From NCBI GenBank assembly GCA_038230695.1, contig JBBRMT010000202.1:1-8891 (forward strand): a stretch of 8,891 bases of DNA, written 5' to 3'. The notes beneath the pieces are model-generated. The model saw only the letters and a list, made by a program, of their open reading frames with translations. It did no database searches and was not told the origin of the DNA. This stretch comes from QHBQ01 sp038230695 (GTDB lineage: Bacteria; Chloroflexota; Chloroflexia; QHBQ01). Numbering within the stretch: position 1 is the stretch's first letter; the number at the start of each line of letters is the position of its first letter. Shown piece by piece: positions 1 through 5,148 of the stretch. The position numbers were made by a program, and so were the translations under genes.

Positions 1-1
1 A

Positions 2-1099
2 CACGATCTAGATAACACCGCGCTGCTACAGATCGCCGCCGCCAGTCTGATAAATGGTAGTCTCTCCGCCACCTTCAGCTTTGCCACCTTCAACTTGCTA
101 GGCAACCTGTTCGGCACCACCACCCCGCTGCAATTGCTCGAACTGGCCCACCCCACCCAGCCGCTGTTGCGCCGCTTGATGCGCGACGCGCCCGGCACCT
201 ACCACCACAGCCTGGTGGTCAGCAACCTGGCCGAACGCGCCGCCGAGGTGATTGGCGCAGACCCGCTGCTGGCCCGTGTCGGCGCTTACTACCACGACAT
301 CGGCAAGGTGACTAACCCGGTCTTCTTTGTGGATAACCAGGCGGGCATGGACAATATCCACGACAACCTCGACCCCGCTGCCAGCGCCCGCATTATTGCC
401 GCCCATGTGATAGACGGCATGGAACTGGCGAAGAAGTATCACCTGCCCCGCCGCGTGCGTGACATTATCCCTCAACATCACGGCACCACAGTGATCCGCT
501 ACTTCTACGAGAAGGCAGTGGCCGCCGAGGGCGCAGATAAGGTAGACATCGAGGATTTTCGCTACCCTGGTCCGCGCCCGCAGAGCAAGGAAGCCGCCAT
601 CGTGATGCTGGCCGACTCGGTGGAGGCCGCCACCCGCGCCGCCTCTCAAGCGGGCAGGCTGGGGGCAACCGAGCAGACCTCGCGCCAGAGCCAACGCTTT
701 GATGAGGATGCGGTCAGCGAAATCGTGCATAAGGTAATCCGCGATAAGATCGATGACGGCCAGCTTGACAAATGCGACCTTACTATCCACGACCTGCACA
801 GCATCGAAGCCGCCTTCCGCGCCATGCTGCGGGGCGTTTACCACCCGCGCATCACCTACCCGGAGAAGACCGCGCTGCCCGCTCCCTCTCCCCAGCCCTC
901 CCCCCCGATCGGGGAGGGGGTCACTGCTGCATCCGCTCTTAGGATTAGCGCCAACGGGCCAGCGTCGCGCCCCACCACCGCGCCCATCCCTGCCGATGAA
1001 CCGCCCGCAGCCGCGCTGGTCGTGCCACCATCAGCCAACGGCGCTTACCTCCAGGAAACCTCCACCTATGCCCAGCCGCCCGAAGATGCCCGCCGCTAA
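2..1099 (+). CDS. pgpH: PgpH-type 7TM-HD cyclic-di-AMP phosphodiesterase, C-terminal part (5' partial)
   Basis: The frame is open from the window edge, so the N-terminal extracellular part and most of the membrane helices are missing. The first ~30 codons look like the end of the last membrane segment and lead into LLELAHPTQPLLRRL, the family's junction to the cytosolic HD domain. HD-domain residues visible are the early HH of TYHHSLVV (203–208), the metal-binding HD of YYHDIGK (293–298), HV of the AAHVIDGMELA helix, HH of PQHHGT (476–481) and the late ADSVEAATRA helix. Known members (YqfF/PgpH) hydrolyse c-di-AMP at the membrane. The family fold ends near YHPRITYPE (839–865). About 77 Pro/Ala-rich residues follow that I do not recognise as family sequence, and they include a GC-rich palindromic repeat. 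Stop TAA is at 1097–1099. It overlaps ybeY by 32 bp, consistent with the conserved pgpH–ybeY–dgkA operon. The family call is firm; c-di-AMP as substrate is inferred from homologues. Confidence 0.93.
   Translation, partial: HDLDNTALLQIAAASLINGSLSATFSFATFNLLGNLFGTTTPLQLLELAHPTQPLLRRLMRDAPGTYHHSLVVSNLAERAAEVIGADPLLARVGAYYHDIGKVTNPVFFVDNQAGMDNIHDNLDPAASARIIAAHVIDGMELAKKYHLPRRVRDIIPQHHGTTVIRYFYEKAVAAEGADKVDIEDFRYPGPRPQSKEAAIVMLADSVEAATRAASQAGRLGATEQTSRQSQRFDEDAVSEIVHKVIRDKIDDGQLDKCDLTIHDLHSIEAAFRAMLRGVYHPRITYPEKTALPAPSPQPSPPIGEGVTAASALRISANGPASRPTTAPIPADEPPAAALVVPPSANGAYLQETSTYAQPPEDARR
881..920. repeat. GC-rich palindromic repeat inside the pgpH 3' end
   Basis: A C-tract followed by a G-tract is centred on the perfect 12-bp palindrome CCCCGATCGGGG (903–914). 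A longer hairpin is possible, CCCTCCCC (896–903) pairing with GGGGAGGG (911–918). It is read in frame as APSPQPSPPIGEG within the disordered-looking tail of PgpH. It resembles dispersed hairpin repeats that encode PSPQPSP-like peptides in many bacterial genomes; that resemblance is from memory and was not searched. It lies beyond the HD domain, so it probably leaves catalysis untouched. Confidence 0.6.
1053..1057 (+). promoter_or_regulatory. Likely ribosome binding site deciding the ybeY start
   Basis: AGGAA lies 10 nt before the ATG at 1068 and inside the end of pgpH. The next in-frame ATG (1086) has no purine-rich stretch at a suitable distance. No ATG, GTG or TTG occurs in frame between 1089 and the start of the conserved YbeY fold at about 1191. 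The start must therefore be at or before 1086, and 1068 is the better choice. Confidence 0.5.
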
Positions 1100-1811
1100 C
1101 CCGCCAATATCCCCCTCCTCCATATCGGGGGGTGGTTGGGGTGGGGGCCAGGGCGAACCACGGTTCGCCCCTACAGAGCCAGCTTCCTATCTTGTCAATG
1201 TCGAGCTTGACGATACTTATCGCGCCTCTGGCTTGCCTGGATCTACCGGGCTGGCTGGCGATGCCGATTACTTCGCCAATGCAGTCCGCTATGTGCTGGC
1301 GGCCGAGGGCGCAACCCCGCCGCTGGAGGTTGGCCTTCGCATCGTTGACGATGCTGCCATCCAGCAGTTGCACCGCCAGTTCTTCGGCCTGGATACGCCC
1401 ACCGATGTGATCGCCTTCGGCCAGCAGGAGCAGGATCTGGCCGCCACCGCCCAACCCTTCGCCACCGCTCGAGACGAACCGCCCGGCCCCCTATACTGGC
1501 AGCATGAGGACGTGCAGATAGCAGGGCGAACTACGGTTCGCCCCTACGAAACCACAGCCAGCCTATATCAACAGGAGGAAACATCTTACCTCGGCGATAT
1601 TGTGGCTTCGTTCGAGACCGCTGCGGCGCAGGCTAGCGATTATGACCACACTGCCCTGGAGGAACTAACCGAACTGGTGATGCACGGCACCCTGCACTTG
1701 CTCGGTTATGACGACCATGACCCCGCTGGCTACCACCTGATGCACAGCCACGAGGATGCCTATGTGGCCGCCTTCCTCGCTGCTGAAAGTAAGGGGCAGG
1801 CCAATGCGTAG
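1068..1811 (+). CDS. ybeY: YbeY, endoribonuclease for rRNA maturation
   Basis: YbeY is a zinc-dependent endoribonuclease needed for 16S rRNA 3'-end maturation and ribosome quality control. The product is 247 residues from ATG 1068, against about 150–180 in typical members. Family motifs in order: YLVNVELDD (start of the fold, ~42–50), TPTDVIAF (111–117), YLGDIVAS (174–181) and the zinc signature HGTLHLLGYDDHD (206–218). Extra length comes from two places: a ~40-residue N-terminal extension, and a segment of ~56 residues between TDVIAF and YLGDIVAS, where E. coli has about 15. Both contain a copy of the same 26-nt palindromic repeat. The third zinc-site position of the usual HGxLHLxGYDH is Asp216, with His217 next to it, and the Arg usually present in the YR before the TDV motif is Phe. 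The gene overlaps pgpH upstream by 32 bp and dgkA downstream by 8 bp. Identity is secure; whether activity is fully normal is open. Confidence 0.93.
   Translation: MPSRPKMPAANPPISPSSISGGGWGGGQGEPRFAPTEPASYLVNVELDDTYRASGLPGSTGLAGDADYFANAVRYVLAAEGATPPLEVGLRIVDDAAIQQLHRQFFGLDTPTDVIAFGQQEQDLAATAQPFATARDEPPGPLYWQHEDVQIAGRTTVRPYETTASLYQQEETSYLGDIVASFETAAAQASDYDHTALEELTELVMHGTLHLLGYDDHDPAGYHLMHSHEDAYVAAFLAAESKGQANA
1111..1148. repeat. C-rich/G-rich hairpin module at the ybeY 5' end
   Basis: A C-tract (1111–1115) can pair with a G-tract (1127–1131), and a GGTGG/TTGGGG/TGGGGG stretch follows. It abuts the 26-nt palindromic repeat at 1149–1174, so the two may form one composite element of about 64 bp. 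It encodes Ser/Pro/Gly-rich residues (ISPSSISGGGWGGG) in the N-terminal extension of YbeY, upstream of the conserved fold. The boundaries are approximate. Confidence 0.45.
1149..1174. repeat. 26-nt palindromic repeat, copy 1 (ybeY N-terminal extension)
   Basis: The core is GGGCGAACC, then AC, then GGTTCGCCC: perfect 9-bp arms at 1151–1159 and 1162–1170 with a 2-nt loop, flanked by CA on the left and CTAC on the right. It is read as QGEPRFAPT. A second copy with one mismatch lies at 1522–1547 and is read in a different frame, so the element carries no fixed peptide. Confidence 0.8.
1522..1547. repeat. 26-nt palindromic repeat, copy 2 (inside the ybeY loop insertion)
   Basis: It matches copy 1 at 25 of 26 positions; the difference is T at 1532 where copy 1 has C, giving a T–G pair in the stem. 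It is read as AGRTTVRPY (residues ~152–160), a different frame from copy 1. It sits in the long loop between the TDVIAF and YLGDIVAS motifs of YbeY, a position that tolerates length variation. In-frame insertion of a mobile palindromic element is the simplest explanation. Confidence 0.8.
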
Positions 1812-2175
1812 CGCCAACCTGTGGCGCAGCTTTGGCTACGCCTTCGCCGGGCTGACCTACGTGCTACGCACCCAGCGCAATTTCCGAATCCACCTGACGG
1901 TGGCGGTCCTGGTAATATCGCTGAGCCTATACGAGGGCCTAAGCTGGCTGCAGTGGGCGCTTGTCACTATTTGTATCGCCCTGGTGCTGATTGGTGAAAT
2001 GATGAACACGGTAATTGAGGCGGTGGTTGACCTCGCCTCGCCGCAGTATCACCCACTGGCGAAGGTCGCAAAGGATGTGGCCGCTGGCGCGGTGTTGCTC
2101 ACTGCCTTTGCCAGCATATTTGTCGGCCTGATGGTGCTGGGGCCGCCTCTGCTGCTCCGTCTGGGGGTGAAATGA
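1804..2175 (+). CDS. dgkA: DgkA-family lipid kinase (undecaprenol or diacylglycerol kinase)
   Basis: A 123-residue integral membrane protein, the usual length for this family. It has three hydrophobic segments (~31–43, ~48–63, ~91–115). The catalytic signature GEMMNTVIEAVVDLASPQYH spans residues 64–83, with Glu65, Asn68, Glu72 and Asp76 at the conserved places, followed by HPLAKVAKDVAAGAVLL. Members phosphorylate undecaprenol or diacylglycerol with ATP at the inner face of the membrane. The form with PxYHPLAK and the next-to-ybeY position matches the Gram-positive-type enzymes, some of which are undecaprenol kinases; which lipid is used cannot be read from sequence. ATG 1804 overlaps the ybeY stop by 8 bp and is preceded by AAGGGG (1791–1796) at 7 nt spacing. 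Its own stop overlaps the next start as ATGA, so coupling to the glycosyltransferase is likely. Confidence 0.93.
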   Translation: MRSANLWRSFGYAFAGLTYVLRTQRNFRIHLTVAVLVISLSLYEGLSWLQWALVTICIALVLIGEMMNTVIEAVVDLASPQYHPLAKVAKDVAAGAVLLTAFASIFVGLMVLGPPLLLRLGVK

Positions 2176-3431
2176 GCGAACTACGCGCCCTGTTCCTCAC
2201 CCCGCAACTGCCCTACCCGCCGCGCCAGGGCAGCGCGTTGCGTAACTACTATCTGATCAAGGGGCTGGCCGAGGCTGAGGTTCAGGTTGATTTGCTCTCC
2301 TTTGCCACGCCGGAGCAAGTCGCCGACCCCGCTTCCGGCGGGCCGTTGCGCCAGTTGTGCCGCCAGCTCACCCTCGTGCCGCTGCCGCCGCCGCGCTCTA
2401 CCCCTACCCGTTTGCTGACCATGCTGCGCGGTCAGGCCGACATGGCGGCGCGGCTGGCTTCGCCTGATTATGCAACCGCGCTGCATCACCTACTTGATAG
2501 TAGCCACTGCGATGTGATTCAAGTGGAGGGGCTGGAGCAGGCCCGCTATGGCTTGCTGGTCCGCAATCATCTGGCAAGCGCGACAACGCGCCCTCGCCTG
2601 ATCTTCGACGAACACAACGCCGAATATCTAATCCAGCAGCGGGCTTTCCAGAGCGATAGAAAGCAAATCCGCACATTCGCCAAAGCGGTATATTCCTATG
2701 TGCAGTATCGCCGCCTGGTCGCATACGAGCGGGCGGTTTGCAGGGCTGCCGATGACATAATCGCGGTCTCCGCCGCCGATGCTACCGCGCTAGCTCACCT
2801 CGATGCCCACCTTGCGCCACGCATCACCATCATCCCGAATGGGGTGGATAGCGCCGAGTTCGCCCCGGTAATCAATCCCCCGCCACCACTAAACGATTGG
2901 CCGTCGGAAAGCCTGGTTTTCACCGGCTTGATGGCTTATCGGCCCAACGAGGATGGCGTGATCTGGTTTGTGCGAGCGGTTTGGCCGCTGGTGCGTGTCC
3001 AAAAGCCGCAGGCCCGCTTCTATATTGTGGGGGCGCGGCCCAGTGCAGCAGTGCAGGCGCTTGCCAGCGTCCCCGGCGTAGTTGTCACTGGCGAGGTCGA
3101 AGATGTCAAGCCCTATATCGCAGCCGCCACTCTATACCTGGTGCCGCTGCGGGTGGGTGGCGGCATACGTTTGAAACTGCTGCAGGCAATGGCGATGGCG
3201 AAGCCGGTGGTCAGCACCAGCCTGGGTATCGAGGGCGTGGATCTGGTCGGTGGACGCGATGTGGCGGTGGCCGACGATGCTGCCAGCTTCGCTGCTACTA
3301 TCATTACCCTACTCGATAATGAGGCCAGCCGCGCCCGTCTCAGTACGGCTGCGCGGAAACTGTCAATCAAGTATGACTGGAGCAATCTCATACCGTATCT
3401 AATTACCTTGTACAATCAGGCCGCTAGATAA
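2172..3431 (+). CDS. Glycosyltransferase, GT-B fold, GT4-like
   Basis: A 419-residue protein with the layout of group 1 (GT4) sugar transferases. The N-terminal Rossmann half opens with LTPQLPYPPRQGSALRNYY, in which PPRQGS resembles the family's nucleotide/acceptor loop, and carries DEHNAEY (~146–152) and IAVSAAD. The linker has IIPNGVD (~220–226). The C-terminal donor-binding half holds VFTGLMAYRPNEDG (~249–262), ARFYIVGARP, PYIAAATLYLVPLRVGGGIR (~314–333) and LLQAMAMAKPVVST. In most relatives the last motif reads LLEAMA, so the second Glu of the EX7E signature appears to be Gln338 here. There are no membrane helices, so it is cytosolic or peripheral. It is translationally coupled to the lipid kinase (ATGA overlap), suggesting a role in envelope glycan or lipid-linked sugar assembly. 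It resembles the PEP-CTERM/EpsH1-associated type of sugar transferase. Donor and acceptor are unknown. Confidence 0.85.
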   Translation: MSELRALFLTPQLPYPPRQGSALRNYYLIKGLAEAEVQVDLLSFATPEQVADPASGGPLRQLCRQLTLVPLPPPRSTPTRLLTMLRGQADMAARLASPDYATALHHLLDSSHCDVIQVEGLEQARYGLLVRNHLASATTRPRLIFDEHNAEYLIQQRAFQSDRKQIRTFAKAVYSYVQYRRLVAYERAVCRAADDIIAVSAADATALAHLDAHLAPRITIIPNGVDSAEFAPVINPPPPLNDWPSESLVFTGLMAYRPNEDGVIWFVRAVWPLVRVQKPQARFYIVGARPSAAVQALASVPGVVVTGEVEDVKPYIAAATLYLVPLRVGGGIRLKLLQAMAMAKPVVSTSLGIEGVDLVGGRDVAVADDAASFAATIITLLDNEASRARLSTAARKLSIKYDWSNLIPYLITLYNQAAR

Positions 3432-3479
3432 GCGCCAGTAGTAGGATACGGCGCATCTGTTTGTTTGTGGATAAGTCTC

Positions 3480-3509
3480 TTGACTTTTTTAATCACTTTG
3501 TTATATAAT
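3480..3509 (+). promoter_or_regulatory. Sigma-70-type promoter for the HTH–TPR regulator
   Basis: TTGACT (3480–3485) and TATAAT (3504–3509) are separated by 18 bp, close to consensus. The spacer is T-rich. Transcription would begin near 3516, leaving a leader of about 115 nt before ATG 3632. The −10 lies inside a perfect 12-bp palindrome. Confidence 0.8.
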
Positions 3510-3523
3510 TATATGCGAAGGAA

Positions 3524-3582
3524 GTTGAGCCACGCCCTAGATATAACCTACATATATGATGAATAGTAACTAATGGCTCAAC
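3524..3582. promoter_or_regulatory. Perfect 9-bp inverted repeat in the leader, candidate operator or RNA stem
   Basis: GTTGAGCCA (3524–3532) is repeated inverted as TGGCTCAAC (3574–3582), with 41 bp between. The left arm begins about 15 bp after the −10. Two spaced half-sites just downstream of a promoter, in front of an HTH regulator gene, suggest autoregulation by DNA looping or by a dimer of dimers. The same arms could instead pair in the mRNA to form a long-loop stem. No binding evidence exists. Confidence 0.5.
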
Positions 3583-3631
3583 GAGTGGACAACGCGGTAT
3601 AAACCCATTACATTAGCAAAGGAAAACAGAG

Positions 3632-4936
3632 ATGACCGAAAAACCCACCACCACCCTGGGATCACGGCTGCGCGATGCGCGTCTTTCCCTGGGCATGACG
3701 CAGGATGACCTGGCGGCAGGTCAATTCAGCAAATCCTACGTGTCTGCTGTAGAACTCGGCAAGATCCGTCCCTCCGTCAACGCCCTGCGTACCCTCGCGG
3801 GGCGTTTGGATCAACCAATTTCCTACTTCCTTGAGGAAGAGGACGTGGTAAGCGAGGAAGAGCGGCTGGCGACCGAACTGGCCGATGCCCGCTATCAATT
3901 GCTTGCCGGTAAACCCGCCGAAGCGCAGCGCATTCTCGAAGGTCTGGATACCGATACCCTGCGTAGCGTGGAGCGCATCAGCGCACTGATGTTGTTGGCT
4001 GATATCAGCCTTGCTCTGGGCGACCCCCTCAGCGCCACCATGGTGCTGGATAAAGCCAACGCCAAAGCTGGGCCGCAGACCCCCGCCGAACATATTGCCC
4101 GCCTCCGACACCTCACCGCTCAGGCATACCAACACCAGGGCAAGTCCAACCTTGCAGTGGAGCTTGAGCGAAAGGCGCTGGCCTCTCTGGAAGAAGCCGA
4201 AGTGATCGTTCCGCACCTGAAGCTGGAGATCCTCGGCAGCCTGAGCCGCGCTTACTCGACGCTGAACCGCCCCGAAGAGGCCAAAGCCCTTTATGCGGAG
4301 ATCAGCAAGGTTAGCGAGGATGCGGTCAATCCCCGCCACCTGGCAAAAACCCACCGCGAACACGCCGATGTCGAGCGCGTTGCCGGGCGAATGACCGAAG
4401 CGCGTCGTTACATCCACGAAGCCTCATCGCTGCAACAGATGCTCGATTCGATGCGTCTGGCGGCTCAGGCAGCTGCTAGCTCCGCCCGCCTCTACAACGT
4501 TACCGACGAGGCCGACAAGGCCCGCCACAGTCTGGAGCAGGCGCTTCACTATGCCCAGTTGAGCGGCGATCACAACCTCATCGTCAGCTCTGCCAACAAT
4601 CTGGCCGCCTTCCACCTCAAGAGTGGCGATAGCGACCTTGCCGAAACCCTGATGAACCAGGCGCAGAGCATGATTGGTGAGGGCGAGGTCAGTAACGAAC
4701 TGCACGGCCAGACCGCGCTGAACATGGCCCGCCTCCACCACAATCGCGGCGACCACAAACGTTCCGACGAATTGTTCCTCCAGGCGATCAAGCAGCTAGA
4801 GGCCAGCAATCAACGCGACCTGCTAGGTCAGGTGTACTTCCAGTACGGCCAGGCGCTGGTCAGCCGCGGCCAGGCCGCCGAAGGCGCAGATTATCTGGAG
4901 CGTGCCTATACCGCCACTCGCGGCCACGAAAGCTAG
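3632..4936 (+). CDS. XRE-type HTH regulator with TPR sensor region
   Basis: A 434-residue cytosolic protein. Residues ~9–66 form an XRE/Cro-C1 helix-turn-helix: LGSRLRDARLSLGMTQDDLA, then SKSYVSAVELGKIRPSVNAL with the recognition helix around 33–42, then LAGRLDQPISYFL. An acidic linker (EEEDVVSEEE, ~68–77) leads to about 350 residues of helical repeats. At least seven look like TPRs, such as GSLSRAYSTLNRPEEAKALY, NNLAAFHLKSGDSDLAETLM, NMARLHHNRGDHKRSDELF and FQYGQALVSRGQAAEGADYL. The HTH-plus-TPR layout is that of RRNPP-type regulators (PlcR, NprR), which sense peptides, but many HTH–TPR proteins have unknown ligands. The start has a good SD (AAAGGA, 8 nt spacing). The gene stands alone between its own promoter and a strong terminator, with a candidate operator in the leader. 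Target genes are unknown; the unit downstream is one possibility. Confidence 0.88.
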   Translation: MTEKPTTTLGSRLRDARLSLGMTQDDLAAGQFSKSYVSAVELGKIRPSVNALRTLAGRLDQPISYFLEEEDVVSEEERLATELADARYQLLAGKPAEAQRILEGLDTDTLRSVERISALMLLADISLALGDPLSATMVLDKANAKAGPQTPAEHIARLRHLTAQAYQHQGKSNLAVELERKALASLEEAEVIVPHLKLEILGSLSRAYSTLNRPEEAKALYAEISKVSEDAVNPRHLAKTHREHADVERVAGRMTEARRYIHEASSLQQMLDSMRLAAQAAASSARLYNVTDEADKARHSLEQALHYAQLSGDHNLIVSSANNLAAFHLKSGDSDLAETLMNQAQSMIGEGEVSNELHGQTALNMARLHHNRGDHKRSDELFLQAIKQLEASNQRDLLGQVYFQYGQALVSRGQAAEGADYLERAYTATRGHES

Positions 4937-4989
4937 AAGCTAACCGCCCCAGCGTGGGTTTGGGGAGAAATACTGCCCCACCTCGCGGC

Positions 4990-5013
4990 AAAAGCCCCCG
5001 CTGGGGGCTTTTT
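4990..5013 (+). terminator. Rho-independent terminator after the HTH–TPR gene
   Basis: A perfect 10-bp stem, AAAAGCCCCC (4990–4999) with GGGGGCTTTT (5003–5012), closes a GCT loop, and one further T follows. It starts 53 bp after the regulator's stop. The A/T ends make it symmetrical, so it could also work in reverse, although no gene points at it from that side. Confidence 0.9.
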
Positions 5014-5047
5014 GCATGGTGAAGCCCACCCAGTACAATTTTCCTAT

Positions 5048-5076
5048 TTGCATCATGTACCTTCAGATGCTATACT
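5048..5076 (+). promoter_or_regulatory. Sigma-70-type promoter for the membrane protein–selB unit
   Basis: TTGCAT (5048–5053) and TATACT (5071–5076) are separated by 17 bp. The pair lies just after the terminator and 72 bp before the chosen start at 5149. The expected transcription start is near 5083. Confidence 0.7.
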
Positions 5077-5079
5077 GTT

Positions 5080-5133
5080 GCCAGCCCAGCAGGGCGCTGG
5101 CGCAACCCGTCGTTGCGGCGCATCATAGATGCG
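5080..5133 (+). promoter_or_regulatory. Leader with three consecutive hairpins
   Basis: Hairpin 1: GCCAGC (5080–5085) with GCTGGC (5096–5101); the inside can pair further as GCCC/GGGC. Hairpin 2: CGCAAC (5101–5106) with GTTGCG (5112–5117), loop CCGTC. Hairpin 3: CGCATC (5119–5124) with GATGCG (5128–5133), loop ATA. The last stem ends 4 nt before the AGGAGG ribosome binding site. All three arm pairs are perfect 6-mers. Nearly the whole leader is structured, suggesting control of translation or mRNA stability, but I match it to no known riboswitch. Hairpin 1 may straddle the transcription start and could be a DNA operator instead. Confidence 0.5.
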
Positions 5134-5137
5134 ATCG

Positions 5138-5143
5138 AGGAGG
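5138..5143 (+). promoter_or_regulatory. Shine–Dalgarno fixing the membrane protein start
   Basis: AGGAGG, within GAGGAGGAG (5137–5145), lies 5 nt before ATG 5149. The frame is open further upstream to a TTG at 5113, but that codon falls inside hairpin 2 and has no SD, so the ATG is preferred. Confidence 0.8.
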
Positions 5144-5148
5144 AGCAA

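Larger units (their letters stand above)
3432..3631 (+). other. Intergenic region upstream of the HTH–TPR gene
   Basis: About 200 bp, clearly more AT-rich than the flanking genes. Just after the glycosyltransferase stop a weak hairpin is possible (GCGCC at 3432–3436 with GGCGC at 3450–3454, 13-nt loop) followed by TTTGTTTG; this is at best a poor terminator. Then come a sigma-70-type promoter, a 12-bp AT palindrome overlapping its −10 (ATATAATTATAT, 3503–3514), the palindrome CATATATG (3551–3558), a 9-bp inverted repeat, and an SD (AAAGGA, 3618–3623) 8 nt before the next ATG. I see no gene in it. Confidence 0.6.

Noticed and set aside
98..844. Long − strand ORF (248 codons) opposite pgpH
   Set aside because: It is an antisense shadow typical of high-GC coding DNA; the + strand carries a clear HD-domain protein.
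753..1067. Extension of ybeY upstream to ATG 753 or 996
   Set aside because: It would overlap the conserved HD end and tail of pgpH; the extra residues are Pro/Arg-rich frame-shadow sequence without family similarity.
881..1174. CRISPR-like array from the clustered repeats
   Set aside because: The repeats differ from each other, are not regularly spaced and lie within coding frames.
3432..3465. Possible terminator after the glycosyltransferase
   Set aside because: The stem is only 5 bp with a 13-nt loop and an interrupted T-tract, too weak to call.
3662..4417. Long − strand ORF (251 codons) opposite the HTH–TPR gene
   Set aside because: No SD or family motif; the opposite frame is a well-formed HTH–TPR protein with promoter and terminator.
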